Assembly (NCBI GenBank): GCA_902762805.1
Contig: CACWPQ010000017.1
Span: 1 to 60,322, forward strand
DNA from: an uncultured Bacteroidota bacterium
Lineage (GTDB): Bacteria > Bacteroidota > Bacteroidia > Bacteroidales > P3
DNA length: 60,322 bases
Direction: 5' to 3'
A program made the translations under genes and the position numbers. Shown in pieces: positions 1 to 8,038 of this stretch (position 1 is its first letter; the number at the start of each line of letters is the position of its first letter). The notes beneath the pieces were generated by a model. The model saw only the letters and a program-made list of their open reading frames with translations. It did no database searches and was not told the DNA's origin.

Positions 1-28
1 CTTAGGTTCAACATGTGAATGCAACACG

Positions 29-994
29 TCATTGCAAATATACAAAAAAAACGTTTTTCGGAGCATCGAAGTTCAATTTTTCTCTCGGACGGCGGTTTAG
101 TTTAAGCTGAACAGAGTGGATGAATTCATCGGAAAAGTCACGGAAAAACGATTTCTTAGGGATGTACTGGCGTATAAGTTTGTTGGTGTTCTCGACCAGA
201 CCTTTCTCCCAGGATGAGTAAGGATGTGCGAAATAGATTTTGGCATCGAGTTTCTTGGCAATGCGCTCATGCTCGGCGAATTCCGTTCCGTTGTCGGTGG
301 TGATGGTGTGCACCACGGACTTGTAGGGCATCAGCAGGTCGATGACGGTGTCGGCCACGGCCACGGCGTTTTTCCCTTTTGGGGAGCGCGCCATCATCGT
401 AAAGCGTGTAAGCCGCTCGGTAAGCACGACAATGGCATCGGCGCCGTTCCTGCCGACGATGGTGTCCATCTCCCAGTCGCCGAAACGCTCGCGTTTGTCC
501 ACTATCCCCGGCCGTTCCTCTATTCCTACCCGGTTGCGTATCGGGATGAATTTCCCCACAGGTCTTCGTCGGTGTTTCCCTTTGTGCCGCAGGTGCTTGT
601 AGAGGTTGCCGCCATTGGCCTTGTCCTCGCGGACGAGTTTGTATATGGTCTCGTGCGACACCCATTCCATGCCCTTGCGCTTCATCCAGCCGCATATCTG
701 TTCCGGCGACCACTGCTCTTCCGTCAGCAGCCTGACAACCTCCTTCCTGACCCACGGAAACAGTTTCCTCGGAGCCGAAAAACGCTCCTTCCGGATGTCC
801 GCGGACTCCTGCGCCTGGGCCGCAATGTACCTCCCGTGACGATTTTTGTTGCGTTTTATCTCCCTGCAAACGACTGATCTGTCCTTGTTTATCAGTCTCG
901 CGATTTCTGCGGGGCATAATCCCACCCTCAGATACGACATTATTTCGTATCTTTGCCCCTCGGTAATGTGGTTCTTAATTCTTTTATTTTTCAC
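29..994 (-). CDS. IS30 family transposase
   Basis: DDE transposase of 321 residues that would catalyse cut-and-paste transposition of its element. The N-terminus is the typical IS30 helix-turn-helix (ITEGQRYEIMSYLRVG, then AEIARLINKDRSVVCREI at about residues 29-46). The C-terminal half is an integrase (rve) core: the first Asp lies in GDWEMDTIVG, the second in TTDNGTEF, and the Glu in SSWEKGLVENTNKLIRQYIP. Length is normal and no frameshift is seen, so the gene looks functional. The start is GTG. A -7 motif (TACTTTTG, minus strand of 999-1006) lies almost on top of it, so the mRNA would have little or no leader or the start may differ slightly. Confidence 0.93.
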   Translation of the reverse strand: MKNKRIKNHITEGQRYEIMSYLRVGLCPAEIARLINKDRSVVCREIKRNKNRHGRYIAAQAQESADIRKERFSAPRKLFPWVRKEVVRLLTEEQWSPEQICGWMKRKGMEWVSHETIYKLVREDKANGGNLYKHLRHKGKHRRRPVGKFIPIRNRVGIEERPGIVDKRERFGDWEMDTIVGRNGADAIVVLTERLTRFTMMARSPKGKNAVAVADTVIDLLMPYKSVVHTITTDNGTEFAEHERIAKKLDAKIYFAHPYSSWEKGLVENTNKLIRQYIPKKSFFRDFSDEFIHSVQLKLNRRPREKLNFDAPKNVFFVYLQ

Positions 995-998
995 AACA

Positions 999-1030
999 CA
1001 AAAGTACTACTTTTTACCGAATGCGCCAAG
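999..1030 (-). promoter_or_regulatory. Putative promoter of the IS30 transposase
   Basis: On the minus strand TACTTTTG (1006-999) fits the Bacteroidetes -7 consensus TAnnTTTG. CTTG (1030-1027), 20 nt upstream, approximates the -33 TTTG. It lies inside the element, so the IS carries its own promoter. Confidence 0.45.
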
Positions 1031-1092
1031 AACTTTTTGCTTTTTGGCGCTTCTTTGTTTATCCTTTGTGTTGCATTTGAACTTAAGCTTTT

Positions 1093-1827
1093 TTACTCTA
1101 GGCAAGCAAGGTAGCGATGGATGGTTTCCTCGATGCCGAGGTAGAGGGCGTCGGAGATGAGGGCGTGGCCGATGCTGACCTCGTCGACCCAGGGGATCTG
1201 CTGGCGGAAGTAGGCGAGGTTTTGCAGGCTGAGGTCGTGGCCGGCGTTGAGGCCGAGGCCGCACTGGCGCGCGGCCTCGGCGGCGACGACGAAGGGGCGT
1301 ATGGCCTCTTCGCGCCCGGCGGCGTAGCGGCTGGCGTAGCTCTCGGTGTAGAGTTCGACGCGGTCGGTGCCCGTCCGGGCGGCCAGTTCGATCATCACCG
1401 GGTCGGCATCGATGAAAATGCTCACGCGTATACCACTCTGTTTGAACTCCTTGACCACGTCGGTGAGGTAGCCCTGGTGCTTGGAGGTGTTCCATCCGGC
1501 GTTGGAGGTGAGGACGCCGTCGGCGTCGGGCACGAGGGTGACCTGCGCCGGGCGGATTTCCTTCACAAGGTCGATGAAGCCGTAGGGGCGGCTCTTAGAC
1601 ACTCCCTTGGGATTGCCCTCGATGTTGTATTCCACCCCTATCTGCGGCTTGATGGCCAGCGCGTCGGCGTAGCGGATGTGGCGTTCGTCGGGACGGGGGT
1701 GGACGGTGATGCCCTGCGCGCCGAAGCGCTCGCAGTCGACGGCGAATTTGAGCACGTCGGGTGTGTTGCCACCGCGGGCGTTGCGGATGGTGGCCACTTT
1801 GTTGATATTGACGCTGAGTTTAGTCAT
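1093..1827 (-). CDS. pdxJ: Pyridoxine 5'-phosphate synthase
   Basis: Condenses 1-deoxy-D-xylulose 5-phosphate with 3-amino-1-hydroxyacetone 1-phosphate in the DXP-dependent pathway to vitamin B6; cytosolic TIM-barrel enzyme. The 244 residues match the family's usual length (about 240). Family signatures are visible: the start [20 protein letters not shown], the [10 protein letters not shown] segment near residue 43, and the C-terminal [15 protein letters not shown]. The gene is read from its own promoter, divergent from the nuclease gene at 1997. The IS30 element ends just beyond the stop codon without cutting the gene. Confidence 0.96.
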   Translation of the reverse strand: MTKLSVNINKVATIRNARGGNTPDVLKFAVDCERFGAQGITVHPRPDERHIRYADALAIKPQIGVEYNIEGNPKGVSKSRPYGFIDLVKEIRPAQVTLVPDADGVLTSNAGWNTSKHQGYLTDVVKEFKQSGIRVSIFIDADPVMIELAARTGTDRVELYTESYASRYAAGREEAIRPFVVAAEAARQCGLGLNAGHDLSLQNLAYFRQQIPWVDEVSIGHALISDALYLGIEETIHRYLACLE

Positions 1828-1852
1828 TGCAAATTGGTGTTAAAAACGGCGG

Positions 1853-1884
1853 CAAAATTACGAAGAATGTACGGAACGGCCAAA
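1853..1884 (-). promoter_or_regulatory. pdxJ promoter
   Basis: Minus-strand -7 TAATTTTG (1860-1853) and -33 TTTG (1884-1881) with a 20-nt spacer, a full match to the Bacteroidetes housekeeping consensus. It is back to back with the promoter at 1901-1932. Confidence 0.7.
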
Positions 1885-1900
1885 CCATCGGCAAAATTAA

Positions 1901-1932
1901 TTTGGTGGCGTCGGAAAATTGTCGTACTTTTG
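1901..1932 (+). promoter_or_regulatory. Promoter of the DUF1016 nuclease gene
   Basis: -33 TTTG (1901-1904), 20-nt spacer, -7 TACTTTTG (1925-1932). Transcription would start near 1939, leaving a leader of about 58 nt before the ATG at 1997. Confidence 0.7.
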
Positions 1933-1996
1933 CAAACCAGAATAATCAAGATGGAGGTACCCTCGCATAATTCAGCCTCACAATATCAGACACCTC

Positions 1997-3052
1997 ATGA
2001 ACGACAACATAACCATACACAACAACAGCCTTACGCCTCTGGTTGACGACCTGCGGCAGATAATCAACCAAGCGCGCAACCGCGTGGCCGTCAATGTCAA
2101 TGCAGAATTGACGCTGATGTATTGGCATATCGGCGAGCGTATCAATCGTGAAGTGCTTGGCAACGAGCGCGCTGAGTACGGAAAACAAATTGTGTCGCAG
2201 GTTGCGACACAATTGCAGTTGGAATTTGGCAGTAAGGGATTTGAGCCACGAACTATCCACAGAATGATGCAATTCGCCTCGATGTTTCCTGATATAAAGA
2301 TTGTGACACCACTGGTGACACAATTGTCGTGGTCTCACTTCCTGATGGTTATGCCCATTAAGGATCCATTGGCACGCGAATTCTATCTGACTATGGCAGC
2401 CGCCGAGCATTGGAGCAAGCGTACCCTTGAAGCCAAGATTGACGGTATGCTCTACGAGCGTACCGCCATTGCGACGAAACCAGACGAACTGATCAAACAG
2501 GAGCTGTCGGAACTGCGGGAAAACAACGTTCTCACCCCGGACTTGGTTTTCAAGAGTCCTTATTTCTTGGAGTTTACAGGACTGAAGGGGATGTATAGCG
2601 AAAAGAGCCTCGAGGATAGTCTTGTGGCACATCTGGAGCAGTTTATACTGGAGTTGGGCAATGGCTTTACTTTCGTCGAGCGGCAGAAGCGGATGATTAT
2701 CGACGGCGAGGACTTCTATCTCGACCTGCTTTTCTATCATCGCAGGCTGCATCGGCTGATAGCCATCGATTTGAAACTCGGCAAATTCAAGGCGCAGTAC
2801 AAAGGACAAATGGAGTTATACCTGCGCTGGCTCGAAACCCACGAGATGGAGGCTGGCGAAGAACAGCCCCTCGGACTATTGCTCTGCACCGAAGGCGGCG
2901 ACGAGCAGATAGAGTTGCTGCAACTCGACAAGTCGGGCATCAAGGTGGCGCAGTATATGACCGAGCTGCCATCCAAAGAACTGCTGCAACGCCAGCTGCA
3001 CAAAGGCTTAGAGGCTGCCCGCCAGCGCTGGAAAAAACGCACGGAAAACTAA
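1997..3052 (+). CDS. DUF1016/YhcG-family PDDEXK nuclease-like protein
   Basis: A 351-residue protein with the DUF1016 N-terminal domain (about residues 10-165; the YWHIGERINREVL segment is typical) followed by a YhcG-type C-terminal PDDEXK domain. The likely catalytic strands are FTFVERQKRMIIDGEDFYLD, with Asp243 in LDLLFYH, and IDLK (Asp258, Lys260). Members are common next to restriction-modification and other defence genes; the biochemical role of most is unknown. It has its own promoter and is the first gene of the accessory island between pdxJ and metK. The ATG start keeps the full DUF1016 domain. Family assignment is firm; a role in defence is inferred from position. Confidence 0.88.
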   Translation: MNDNITIHNNSLTPLVDDLRQIINQARNRVAVNVNAELTLMYWHIGERINREVLGNERAEYGKQIVSQVATQLQLEFGSKGFEPRTIHRMMQFASMFPDIKIVTPLVTQLSWSHFLMVMPIKDPLAREFYLTMAAAEHWSKRTLEAKIDGMLYERTAIATKPDELIKQELSELRENNVLTPDLVFKSPYFLEFTGLKGMYSEKSLEDSLVAHLEQFILELGNGFTFVERQKRMIIDGEDFYLDLLFYHRRLHRLIAIDLKLGKFKAQYKGQMELYLRWLETHEMEAGEEQPLGLLLCTEGGDEQIELLQLDKSGIKVAQYMTELPSKELLQRQLHKGLEAARQRWKKRTEN

Positions 3053-3065
3053 TTTCGAAATTCGA

Positions 3066-3097
3066 TTTGGTTAATTAAAAAAACATCTGTATCTTTG
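3066..3097 (+). promoter_or_regulatory. Promoter of the ATPase/TOPRIM operon
   Basis: -33 TTTG (3066-3069), 20-nt spacer, -7 TATCTTTG (3090-3097); the ATG follows at 3123. A complete Bacteroidetes-type promoter in front of an AT-rich two-gene unit. Confidence 0.7.
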
Positions 3098-3122
3098 CAA
3101 AAATTTAAACGAAATAAATTCT

Positions 3123-4505
3123 ATGCTGACATATATAAAAATCAATGGGTTCAAATCATTTCAGAATTTTGAAATGACGTTTACTCCATTAACAATTATA
3201 GCAGGTGCAAATGCTGCAGGGAAAAGCAACCTATTTGATGCCTTACGTCTTCTTTCAAGACTTGCAGAAGTTGACAAGATACATACGGCTTTCAGGGAAG
3301 ATCAGCGTGGTGACTTACACGAACTATTCACTCAATACGAGAATGGGCAGTGCGCTACAATGATGGAATTTATCGTTGAAATGTTGGTAAACAAAGAAAT
3401 TACCGATTCCTGGGGTGCAACAGACACCCTAAAATACACTCGACTTCGCTACGAACTAAAGATTAGACACTTTGTCAATGGAAATGGTCTTGACGATTTG
3501 GAAGTGACTTACGAACACTTAAGTACGATAAAGCATAATGAAGATAGTTGGATAAAACTAATTCCCAAAGAGTTACTCGAAAGTTGGCGTCCAAAGGTTG
3601 TAACCGGGAAACGAGGAATTCCCTATATTATGACGGAAGAGAAAAACGGAATTCCGACCGTATTGGTTCCACAAGACGGCAAACACGGCAATAAACGCAG
3701 CATCATACTACAACATGCAACCAAAACCATATTGAGCAGTTTTGACTCAGTCGACTTCCGTCACATCTTAGCCGCTAAAGAAGAAATTAAAAGTTGGAAG
3801 TTTTTACAGTTGAATCCAGAAGATCTCCGACAACCCACAAGTAAAAAATCCGGAGAAGACACAATTTCTTTTTCGGGGAAATATCTAGCGGCCGCGCTGT
3901 ACAGAATAAAACAAAACGACCCTTATTGTCTTGTAGAAATATCTAGAAAACTTAGTAGATTCATCCCAAACTATTCCGAAGTTGATGTAGTAGACGACGT
4001 TGAAAACAAACAATATATTATTTATTTAAAGGGAGAAGATGGGAAAGACTACTCATCTAGAGTCCTCTCTGAAGGCACATTGCGCATGCTGACGCTTTGC
4101 ATCCTTGAGCAGGATGACAAACACACTGGTCTTCTATGCTTCGAAGAACCCGAAAACGGAATCCACCCATTTCGCATCAAAACAATGGTGGAGTTATTGA
4201 AAGACCTATCGTCAGATTTTACTGATGCGGAAATGCCATTGCGACAAGTCATTGTAAACACGCATTCTCCTATACTCGTAAACACCATTCATAAATACTG
4301 GGAAAAAGACATTAATGTGTCACTTCATTTTGCTGAAATGAGGACCAGAATACAAGAAATATACGGAAAAAAACAAAAAATAAAAATCACCACTATCCTT
4401 CCTGTGGCGAAAGACGGACAACTCGCACTTCCCATTTCCGAACAAGACCGAAAAGTATCAATGCTTACTGTTAATGAATACTTAAACTCACTGAACGGGG
4501 AATAA
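3123..4505 (+). CDS. OLD-like AAA (ABC-type) ATPase of a two-gene putative defence pair
   Basis: A 460-residue SMC/OLD-type ATPase of the AAA_21/AAA_15 kind. Walker A is GANAAGKSNL (28-37), an ABC-like signature is LSEGTLRML (about residue 315), and Walker B is LLCFEEPENGIHP (about residue 337), followed by an INTHSPILVN switch segment. Such ATPases usually work with a partner nuclease; the TOPRIM-like protein encoded 2 nt downstream (4508) is the obvious candidate. The gene is much richer in AT than pdxJ or metK, which suggests horizontal gain. The two-gene layout recalls AbiL- and PARIS-like systems, but no close match can be claimed from sequence reading. Confidence 0.88.
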   Translation: MLTYIKINGFKSFQNFEMTFTPLTIIAGANAAGKSNLFDALRLLSRLAEVDKIHTAFREDQRGDLHELFTQYENGQCATMMEFIVEMLVNKEITDSWGATDTLKYTRLRYELKIRHFVNGNGLDDLEVTYEHLSTIKHNEDSWIKLIPKELLESWRPKVVTGKRGIPYIMTEEKNGIPTVLVPQDGKHGNKRSIILQHATKTILSSFDSVDFRHILAAKEEIKSWKFLQLNPEDLRQPTSKKSGEDTISFSGKYLAAALYRIKQNDPYCLVEISRKLSRFIPNYSEVDVVDDVENKQYIIYLKGEDGKDYSSRVLSEGTLRMLTLCILEQDDKHTGLLCFEEPENGIHPFRIKTMVELLKDLSSDFTDAEMPLRQVIVNTHSPILVNTIHKYWEKDINVSLHFAEMRTRIQEIYGKKQKIKITTILPVAKDGQLALPISEQDRKVSMLTVNEYLNSLNGE

Positions 4506-4507
4506 AT

Positions 4508-5182
4508 ATGGCAGCAAAACAGATTTTTATCGGATACACCACAGAAGGCCAAACAGATGTTCTTTTCTTGGAAAAAATAATAGAAAGAACATTTGAACAA
4601 ATAGCATACGAATGTGTAGGGGATGTGGAACCTGTTGTCTGGCCACTGAAAGTAAACAAAAAAGGTTTATCTTTTAGCGAATATGCTTTGCTCGCATCTC
4701 AACAGGGAGTTGATGAAATTGGGATGATGATTCTCTGCATTCACTCGGATGCAGACAATGCATCCAACAGAACTGTTCTCAACAACAAAATCGGCCCGGC
4801 GAAAGAACTCATCAACGCCCAAAATAACGCCACAACCTGCAAAATAATTGTACCTGTCATTCCTGTTCAAATGATGGAAGCATGGATGCTTGCAGATAAA
4901 GATTTGCTCAAGAAAGAAATCGGAACCACAAAAACAGATCGAGAGTTAAAAATCAACAGAATGCCTGAATCCATATCAGACCCAAAGTCCGTAATCGAAG
5001 AAGCCATTAGGATTGCACAACAAGAAAAAACCAAACGCAAAAGAAAAAATCTAGAAATTGGCGACATATATCTTGCTGTGGGACAAAAAATATCTTTAAA
5101 AAAACTTGAACAATTGCCATCATACCAGCAATTTCAAAATGACATCAGACAAGCATATAGAGATTTACATCTGATGATTTAG
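4508..5182 (+). CDS. DUF4276/TOPRIM-like partner of the OLD-like ATPase
   Basis: A 224-residue protein with TOPRIM-like features: an acidic residue in TTEGQTDVLF (Glu13) and an Asp-rich strand end, HSDAD (79-83). It also has a PVQMMEAWMLAD segment (119-130) that resembles DUF4276 and RloB-type proteins. It starts 2 nt after the ATPase stop, so the pair is surely co-transcribed and probably forms one complex in which this subunit is the nuclease or effector. AT-rich like its partner. The TOPRIM reading is by eye; DUF4276 membership is likely but not proven. Confidence 0.7.
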   Translation: MAAKQIFIGYTTEGQTDVLFLEKIIERTFEQIAYECVGDVEPVVWPLKVNKKGLSFSEYALLASQQGVDEIGMMILCIHSDADNASNRTVLNNKIGPAKELINAQNNATTCKIIVPVIPVQMMEAWMLADKDLLKKEIGTTKTDRELKINRMPESISDPKSVIEEAIRIAQQEKTKRKRKNLEIGDIYLAVGQKISLKKLEQLPSYQQFQNDIRQAYRDLHLMI

Positions 5183-5286
5183 TGTATTGTATCATTAAAA
5201 CGAATATAGAACCAATAAATAACAAATTGATATAGAAAGAAATTTAGAGTAAAAAAAAACATAGAATAAAGCGTTTTCGCTCTCAT

Positions 5287-5423
5287 TGTCTCTTTGAAGT
5301 TCCACAAATCAAGTACAATCGAGTAAGGCGGTAAACGCTCACGAGGGATCGTGGGCTTTACTTATCGGTTGTACAGGTCGTGGAACACCTAAAGAGACAT
5401 AAGCAAAGTTCCACGATTTTCTT
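5287..5423 (+). promoter_or_regulatory. Structured leader with mutually exclusive hairpins (attenuator-like) before the first methylase gene
   Basis: Arm A (5287-5305) pairs with 5380-5399: TTCCAC with GTGGAA, and TGTCTCTTT with AAAGAGACA. Inside lie AGTACAA...TTGTACA pairing (5312-5326 with 5358-5375) and a CACGA-GGGA-TCGTG hairpin (5340-5353). Alternatively TCGTGGAAC (5378-5386) pairs perfectly over 9 bp with GTTCCACGA (5408-5416), followed by TTTTCTT directly before the ATG at 5424, the shape of an intrinsic terminator. The two folds compete for 5380-5386. The remaining bases of the 5183-5423 gap are AT-rich, with no ORF and no clear promoter. Confidence 0.5.
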
Positions 5424-6071
5424 ATGCCAGTACAACACGAAAACACTAAACAGATCAAGAGCCGCCAGCGGGTGGCTCAACACGGCGAGGTGTTCACCAA
5501 TCCGCGCGAGGTGAACGCTATGCTCGACTTGGTACGCGACGAGTCGTTTCGGCTTGATAGCCGTTTCCTCGAGCCCGCCTGTGGCGACGGGAATTTCCTT
5601 ATCGAGATTCTGCGTCGCAAGCTTTCCATAATTGAAAACATCAAGTCTCAAACGGAATGGGAGTTTAAGAGTCTTATCGCCGTTGGGGCGTGCTATGGGA
5701 TTGAACTGTTGGAGGATAATGCGGAGGCTTGTCGGGAGAGGCTGTATGCCGAGGTGAGGGAACAGATGGGCAAAAAGAACTGCACTCAGGGCTATGAGGA
5801 AAGCTTACGATATATGTTAAAGAAGAACATCGTCTGTGGCGATGCGCTGACATATCGTACTGCCAACGGAAAGCCTATTACCTTCTGTGAATGGACACCC
5901 ATTGCGGGCAGCATGCAGTTTGCGCGGCGCGACTTTCAGTTTGACTTCTTGGTCAACCAGACACATCAGTATTCTCTTTTCGACGAGCAGGGTGAGGCGC
6001 AGAGCTTCGATGAGCCTGTGCGGTCATTCCCACCGATGCATTACACACAACTCTATAAATATGAAGATTAG
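5424..6071 (+). CDS. Small methylase-fold protein of the restriction-modification cassette (no NPPY motif)
   Basis: A 215-residue protein with the SAM-binding motif I of N6-adenine methylases (FLEPACGDGNFL, 48-59) after a GEVFTNPREVNAMLDL segment like that of type I/IIG methylases. At the place where NPPY is expected it has FDFLVNQTHQYSLF, so it probably cannot methylate adenine by the usual mechanism. It may be a specificity or helper subunit, or a decayed methylase. It is followed by REP-like DNA and a second diverged copy of its last codons (6177-6212), then by the full methylase. The intact reading frame and clean C-terminus (YTQLYKYED) argue against a simple pseudogene. Confidence 0.65.
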   Translation: MPVQHENTKQIKSRQRVAQHGEVFTNPREVNAMLDLVRDESFRLDSRFLEPACGDGNFLIEILRRKLSIIENIKSQTEWEFKSLIAVGACYGIELLEDNAEACRERLYAEVREQMGKKNCTQGYEESLRYMLKKNIVCGDALTYRTANGKPITFCEWTPIAGSMQFARRDFQFDFLVNQTHQYSLFDEQGEAQSFDEPVRSFPPMHYTQLYKYED

Positions 6072-6168
6072 GTCGCTGCGCTCAAAATTATAGAAAAATC
6101 AGATTCAAAATTATAATAAAATTTTATGTTCAATTTTCTTACAATTTTGAGGCCGAAGGCCGACCAAT
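6070..6168. repeat. REP-like palindromic doublet (GGTCG...CTCAAAATT type)
   Basis: GGTCGCTGCGCTCAAAATTA at 6071 is mirrored by AATTTTGAGGCCGAAGGCCG plus ACC ending at 6168, with an AT-rich middle. Each arm contains its own small GC hairpin (for example GGCCGAAGGCC). The element begins exactly at the stop codon of the small methylase gene. Confidence 0.55.
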
Positions 6169-6176
6169 AAGACACA

Positions 6177-6212
6177 TTGCATGATACTCAACTCTATAGA
6201 TATGGCGATTAA
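6177..6212 (+). pseudogene. Diverged duplicate of the C-terminal codons of the small methylase gene
   Basis: This stretch translates as LHDTQLYRYGD-stop. The real gene end at 6036-6071 reads MHYTQLYKYED-stop. Over 34 aligned bases 28 agree. The copies are separated by the REP-like doublet at 6070-6168, so the insertion left the gene with a complete 3' end and a remnant beyond it. Confidence 0.6.
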
Positions 6213-6220
6213 TCAATACT

Positions 6221-6346
6221 CCTTGCCCTGCGGGCAGAAATCTAGTAAATCTTGTAAATTAATGCGCTTCGCGTAATCGCCGCAGGCGGAACAAATCTAC
6301 GAGATTTACAAGATTTCGGGAGCACGTAGTGCGAGCAGGAGAACAT
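6221..6346. repeat. REP-like palindromic doublet (AAATCTTGTAAATCT type)
   Basis: CTCC, a small GC hairpin and AAATCTAGTAAATCTTG on the left are mirrored by CAAATCTACGAGATTTAC, a second hairpin and GGAG on the right, with GC-rich loops between. A solo copy of the same family is at 30968-31005. Together with the doublet at 6070 it fills the 290-bp gap between the two methylase genes. No other gene is seen there. Confidence 0.55.
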
Positions 6347-6361
6347 AAAAGATATAACGAA

Positions 6362-7870
6362 ATGAAACAAGATTATTCACCGGACATACTGAACTGCCTT
6401 GCCAACCTGAGCAGCGACGAGGTCTTCACTTCGCCGGAGTTGGCCAACCGGATGCTTGACCTGCTGCCACAGGAGCTGTTTCGCAGCCCGAAGACGCGCT
6501 TCCTCGATCCTTGCAGCAAGAGTGGTGTCTTTTTGAGGGAGATTGCCAAGCGGTTGCTGGTTGGGCTGGAAGCGGAGATTCCAGACCTACAACAGCGTAT
6601 TGACCACATTATGACCCATCAGGTCTTCGGCATTGCCTGCACCGACCTCACCGCCGAGATGAGCCGGCGTACGCTCTATTGCTCCAAGCTTGCCAACGGA
6701 GAGTACAGCGTCACCACCGCCTTCCGCGACCAGCAAGGCAACCTACGCTACGACCGCTGCCAACACACTTGGAACGCGCAAGGCCGCTGCGAGTGCTGCG
6801 GCGCCAGCAAAGGCGAATATCTCCGCGCCGACAGCCGCGAGACCTACGCCTATCCCTTTATTCATAAATCAATCAAAGAAATATTCCATAAAGATATGCA
6901 ATTCGATGTAATCATAGGAAACCCACCGTACCAACTAAACGATGGAGGTGGAACTGGTTCAAGTGCTATGCCACTTTATCATCATTTTGTAGAAAGGGCA
7001 AAGAAATTACAACCAAGATATTTACTAATGATAATACCAGCAAGGTGGTATGCCGGTGGCAAAGGGTTAGATGACTTCCGAGGTAATATGCTAAAAGACA
7101 AACATATTGAATACCTTTATGATTATCCAAATAGCGCAGATTGCTTCCCTGGTGTAATTATCGCTGGTGGTATCTGTTATTTCCTTTGGAATAAAGAATA
7201 TAATGGCCCATGCAAGATAACTAATATCAAAGGCGACATTATCACGCCTGTATTATCGCGGAAATTAGATGAGTACTCCATATTCATTCGTGACAATGAG
7301 GCGATAAATATCATCCGAAAAACCCAAAAGGTTTCGCCAAAATCGATGGATTGTTCTGTATATAGCAGAAATATTTTTTCTCTTATTAGCAGCCAGAAAG
7401 GGCATGATAGAGCGTGCTCTGGGGACTACAGATTAGTTTCCTTGGACGGAATATCTTTTGTTTCAAAGAACGAGTTCTCTGACAATGAACACATAGCAGA
7501 CAAATATAAGGTTATTATTACTAAGGCGATGTCTGGTGGAAACAAGCCTACAGCTGATGGAAATTACATGGTCACTTCGTCTTTACAAATACTTGAGCCC
7601 AAAACAGTTTGTACAGAAACATATTTAGTGCTTGGGGCATTCAATTCTTTAACTGAAGCAGAAAGTCTTTTTTCATACGCTAAAACTAAATTTTTCAGAT
7701 TTCTTCTTCTCCAAGCATTAACATCAATCAATATTTCTAAGGACAAATTTCAGTTCGTCCCCCTCCAAGACTTCTCCCATCCGTGGACGGACGAGATGTT
7801 GTACAAGAAATACGGCTTGACGGAGGACGAGATTGCCTTTATAGAAAGTATGATACGTCCAATGGAATAG
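6362..7870 (+). CDS. Eco57I-type N6-adenine DNA methyltransferase
   Basis: A 502-residue SAM-dependent methylase. Motif I is FLDPCSKSGVFL (47-58), and the catalytic NPPY sits in FDVIIGNPPYQL (171-182). A cysteine-rich patch (CQHTWNAQGRCECCG, about 123-137) could bind zinc. The C-terminal half should hold the target-recognition region. The ATG at 6362 was chosen over an in-frame GTG at 6329 because the upstream 11 codons lie in REP DNA. Base composition changes sharply inside the gene: about 6362-6860 and 7750-7870 are GC-rich, the middle is AT-rich, as if the recognition module had been exchanged. It should modify the sites cut by the helicase-nuclease at 9543. Confidence 0.88.
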   Translation: MKQDYSPDILNCLANLSSDEVFTSPELANRMLDLLPQELFRSPKTRFLDPCSKSGVFLREIAKRLLVGLEAEIPDLQQRIDHIMTHQVFGIACTDLTAEMSRRTLYCSKLANGEYSVTTAFRDQQGNLRYDRCQHTWNAQGRCECCGASKGEYLRADSRETYAYPFIHKSIKEIFHKDMQFDVIIGNPPYQLNDGGGTGSSAMPLYHHFVERAKKLQPRYLLMIIPARWYAGGKGLDDFRGNMLKDKHIEYLYDYPNSADCFPGVIIAGGICYFLWNKEYNGPCKITNIKGDIITPVLSRKLDEYSIFIRDNEAINIIRKTQKVSPKSMDCSVYSRNIFSLISSQKGHDRACSGDYRLVSLDGISFVSKNEFSDNEHIADKYKVIITKAMSGGNKPTADGNYMVTSSLQILEPKTVCTETYLVLGAFNSLTEAESLFSYAKTKFFRFLLLQALTSINISKDKFQFVPLQDFSHPWTDEMLYKKYGLTEDEIAFIESMIRPME

Positions 7871-7918
7871 GACAGCATTGTTGTGGGACAGCGTATGACG
7901 GCAGTAATCGGATATACC

Positions 7919-8037
7919 CCTAGGGGAGCCTCGGAGAGGCTCACTCTCAATAACCCCTCACAAGCCCGCAAGGGCGCAGTGTGGGGATGCGCGACATGTG
8001 TCCCCGACGGCGTGCCGGAGGCACGCGCTCTCAATCC
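7919..8037. repeat. REP-like cluster, left side of RAYT 1
   Basis: 7919-7986 holds two small hairpins joined by CTCTCAATAACCCC and ends GCGCAGTGTGGGG. A second unit at 8007-8037 has GTGCCGGAGGCAC followed by GCGCTCTCAAT. Both have inverted partners on the far side of the RAYT gene (8528-8637). Confidence 0.7.
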
Positions 8038-8038
8038 G

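Larger units (their letters stand above)
1..1088 (-). mobile_element. IS30-family insertion sequence
   Basis: One transposase gene (29-994, minus) lies between related ends. The right end at 1069-1088 (GTGTTGCATTTGAACTTAAG), read in reverse complement, matches the left end at 1-27: both carry CTTA.GTTCA and AATGCAACAC. The left copy has about 7 extra bases (ACATGTG, 11-17) between the two halves. A stem-loop at 1024-1051 (GCGCCAA...TTGGCGC) lies between the transposase start and the right end. The element stops only a few bases 3' of the pdxJ stop codon, so pdxJ is intact. The true left boundary may lie outside the window, so element length and target duplication are not established. Confidence 0.75.
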
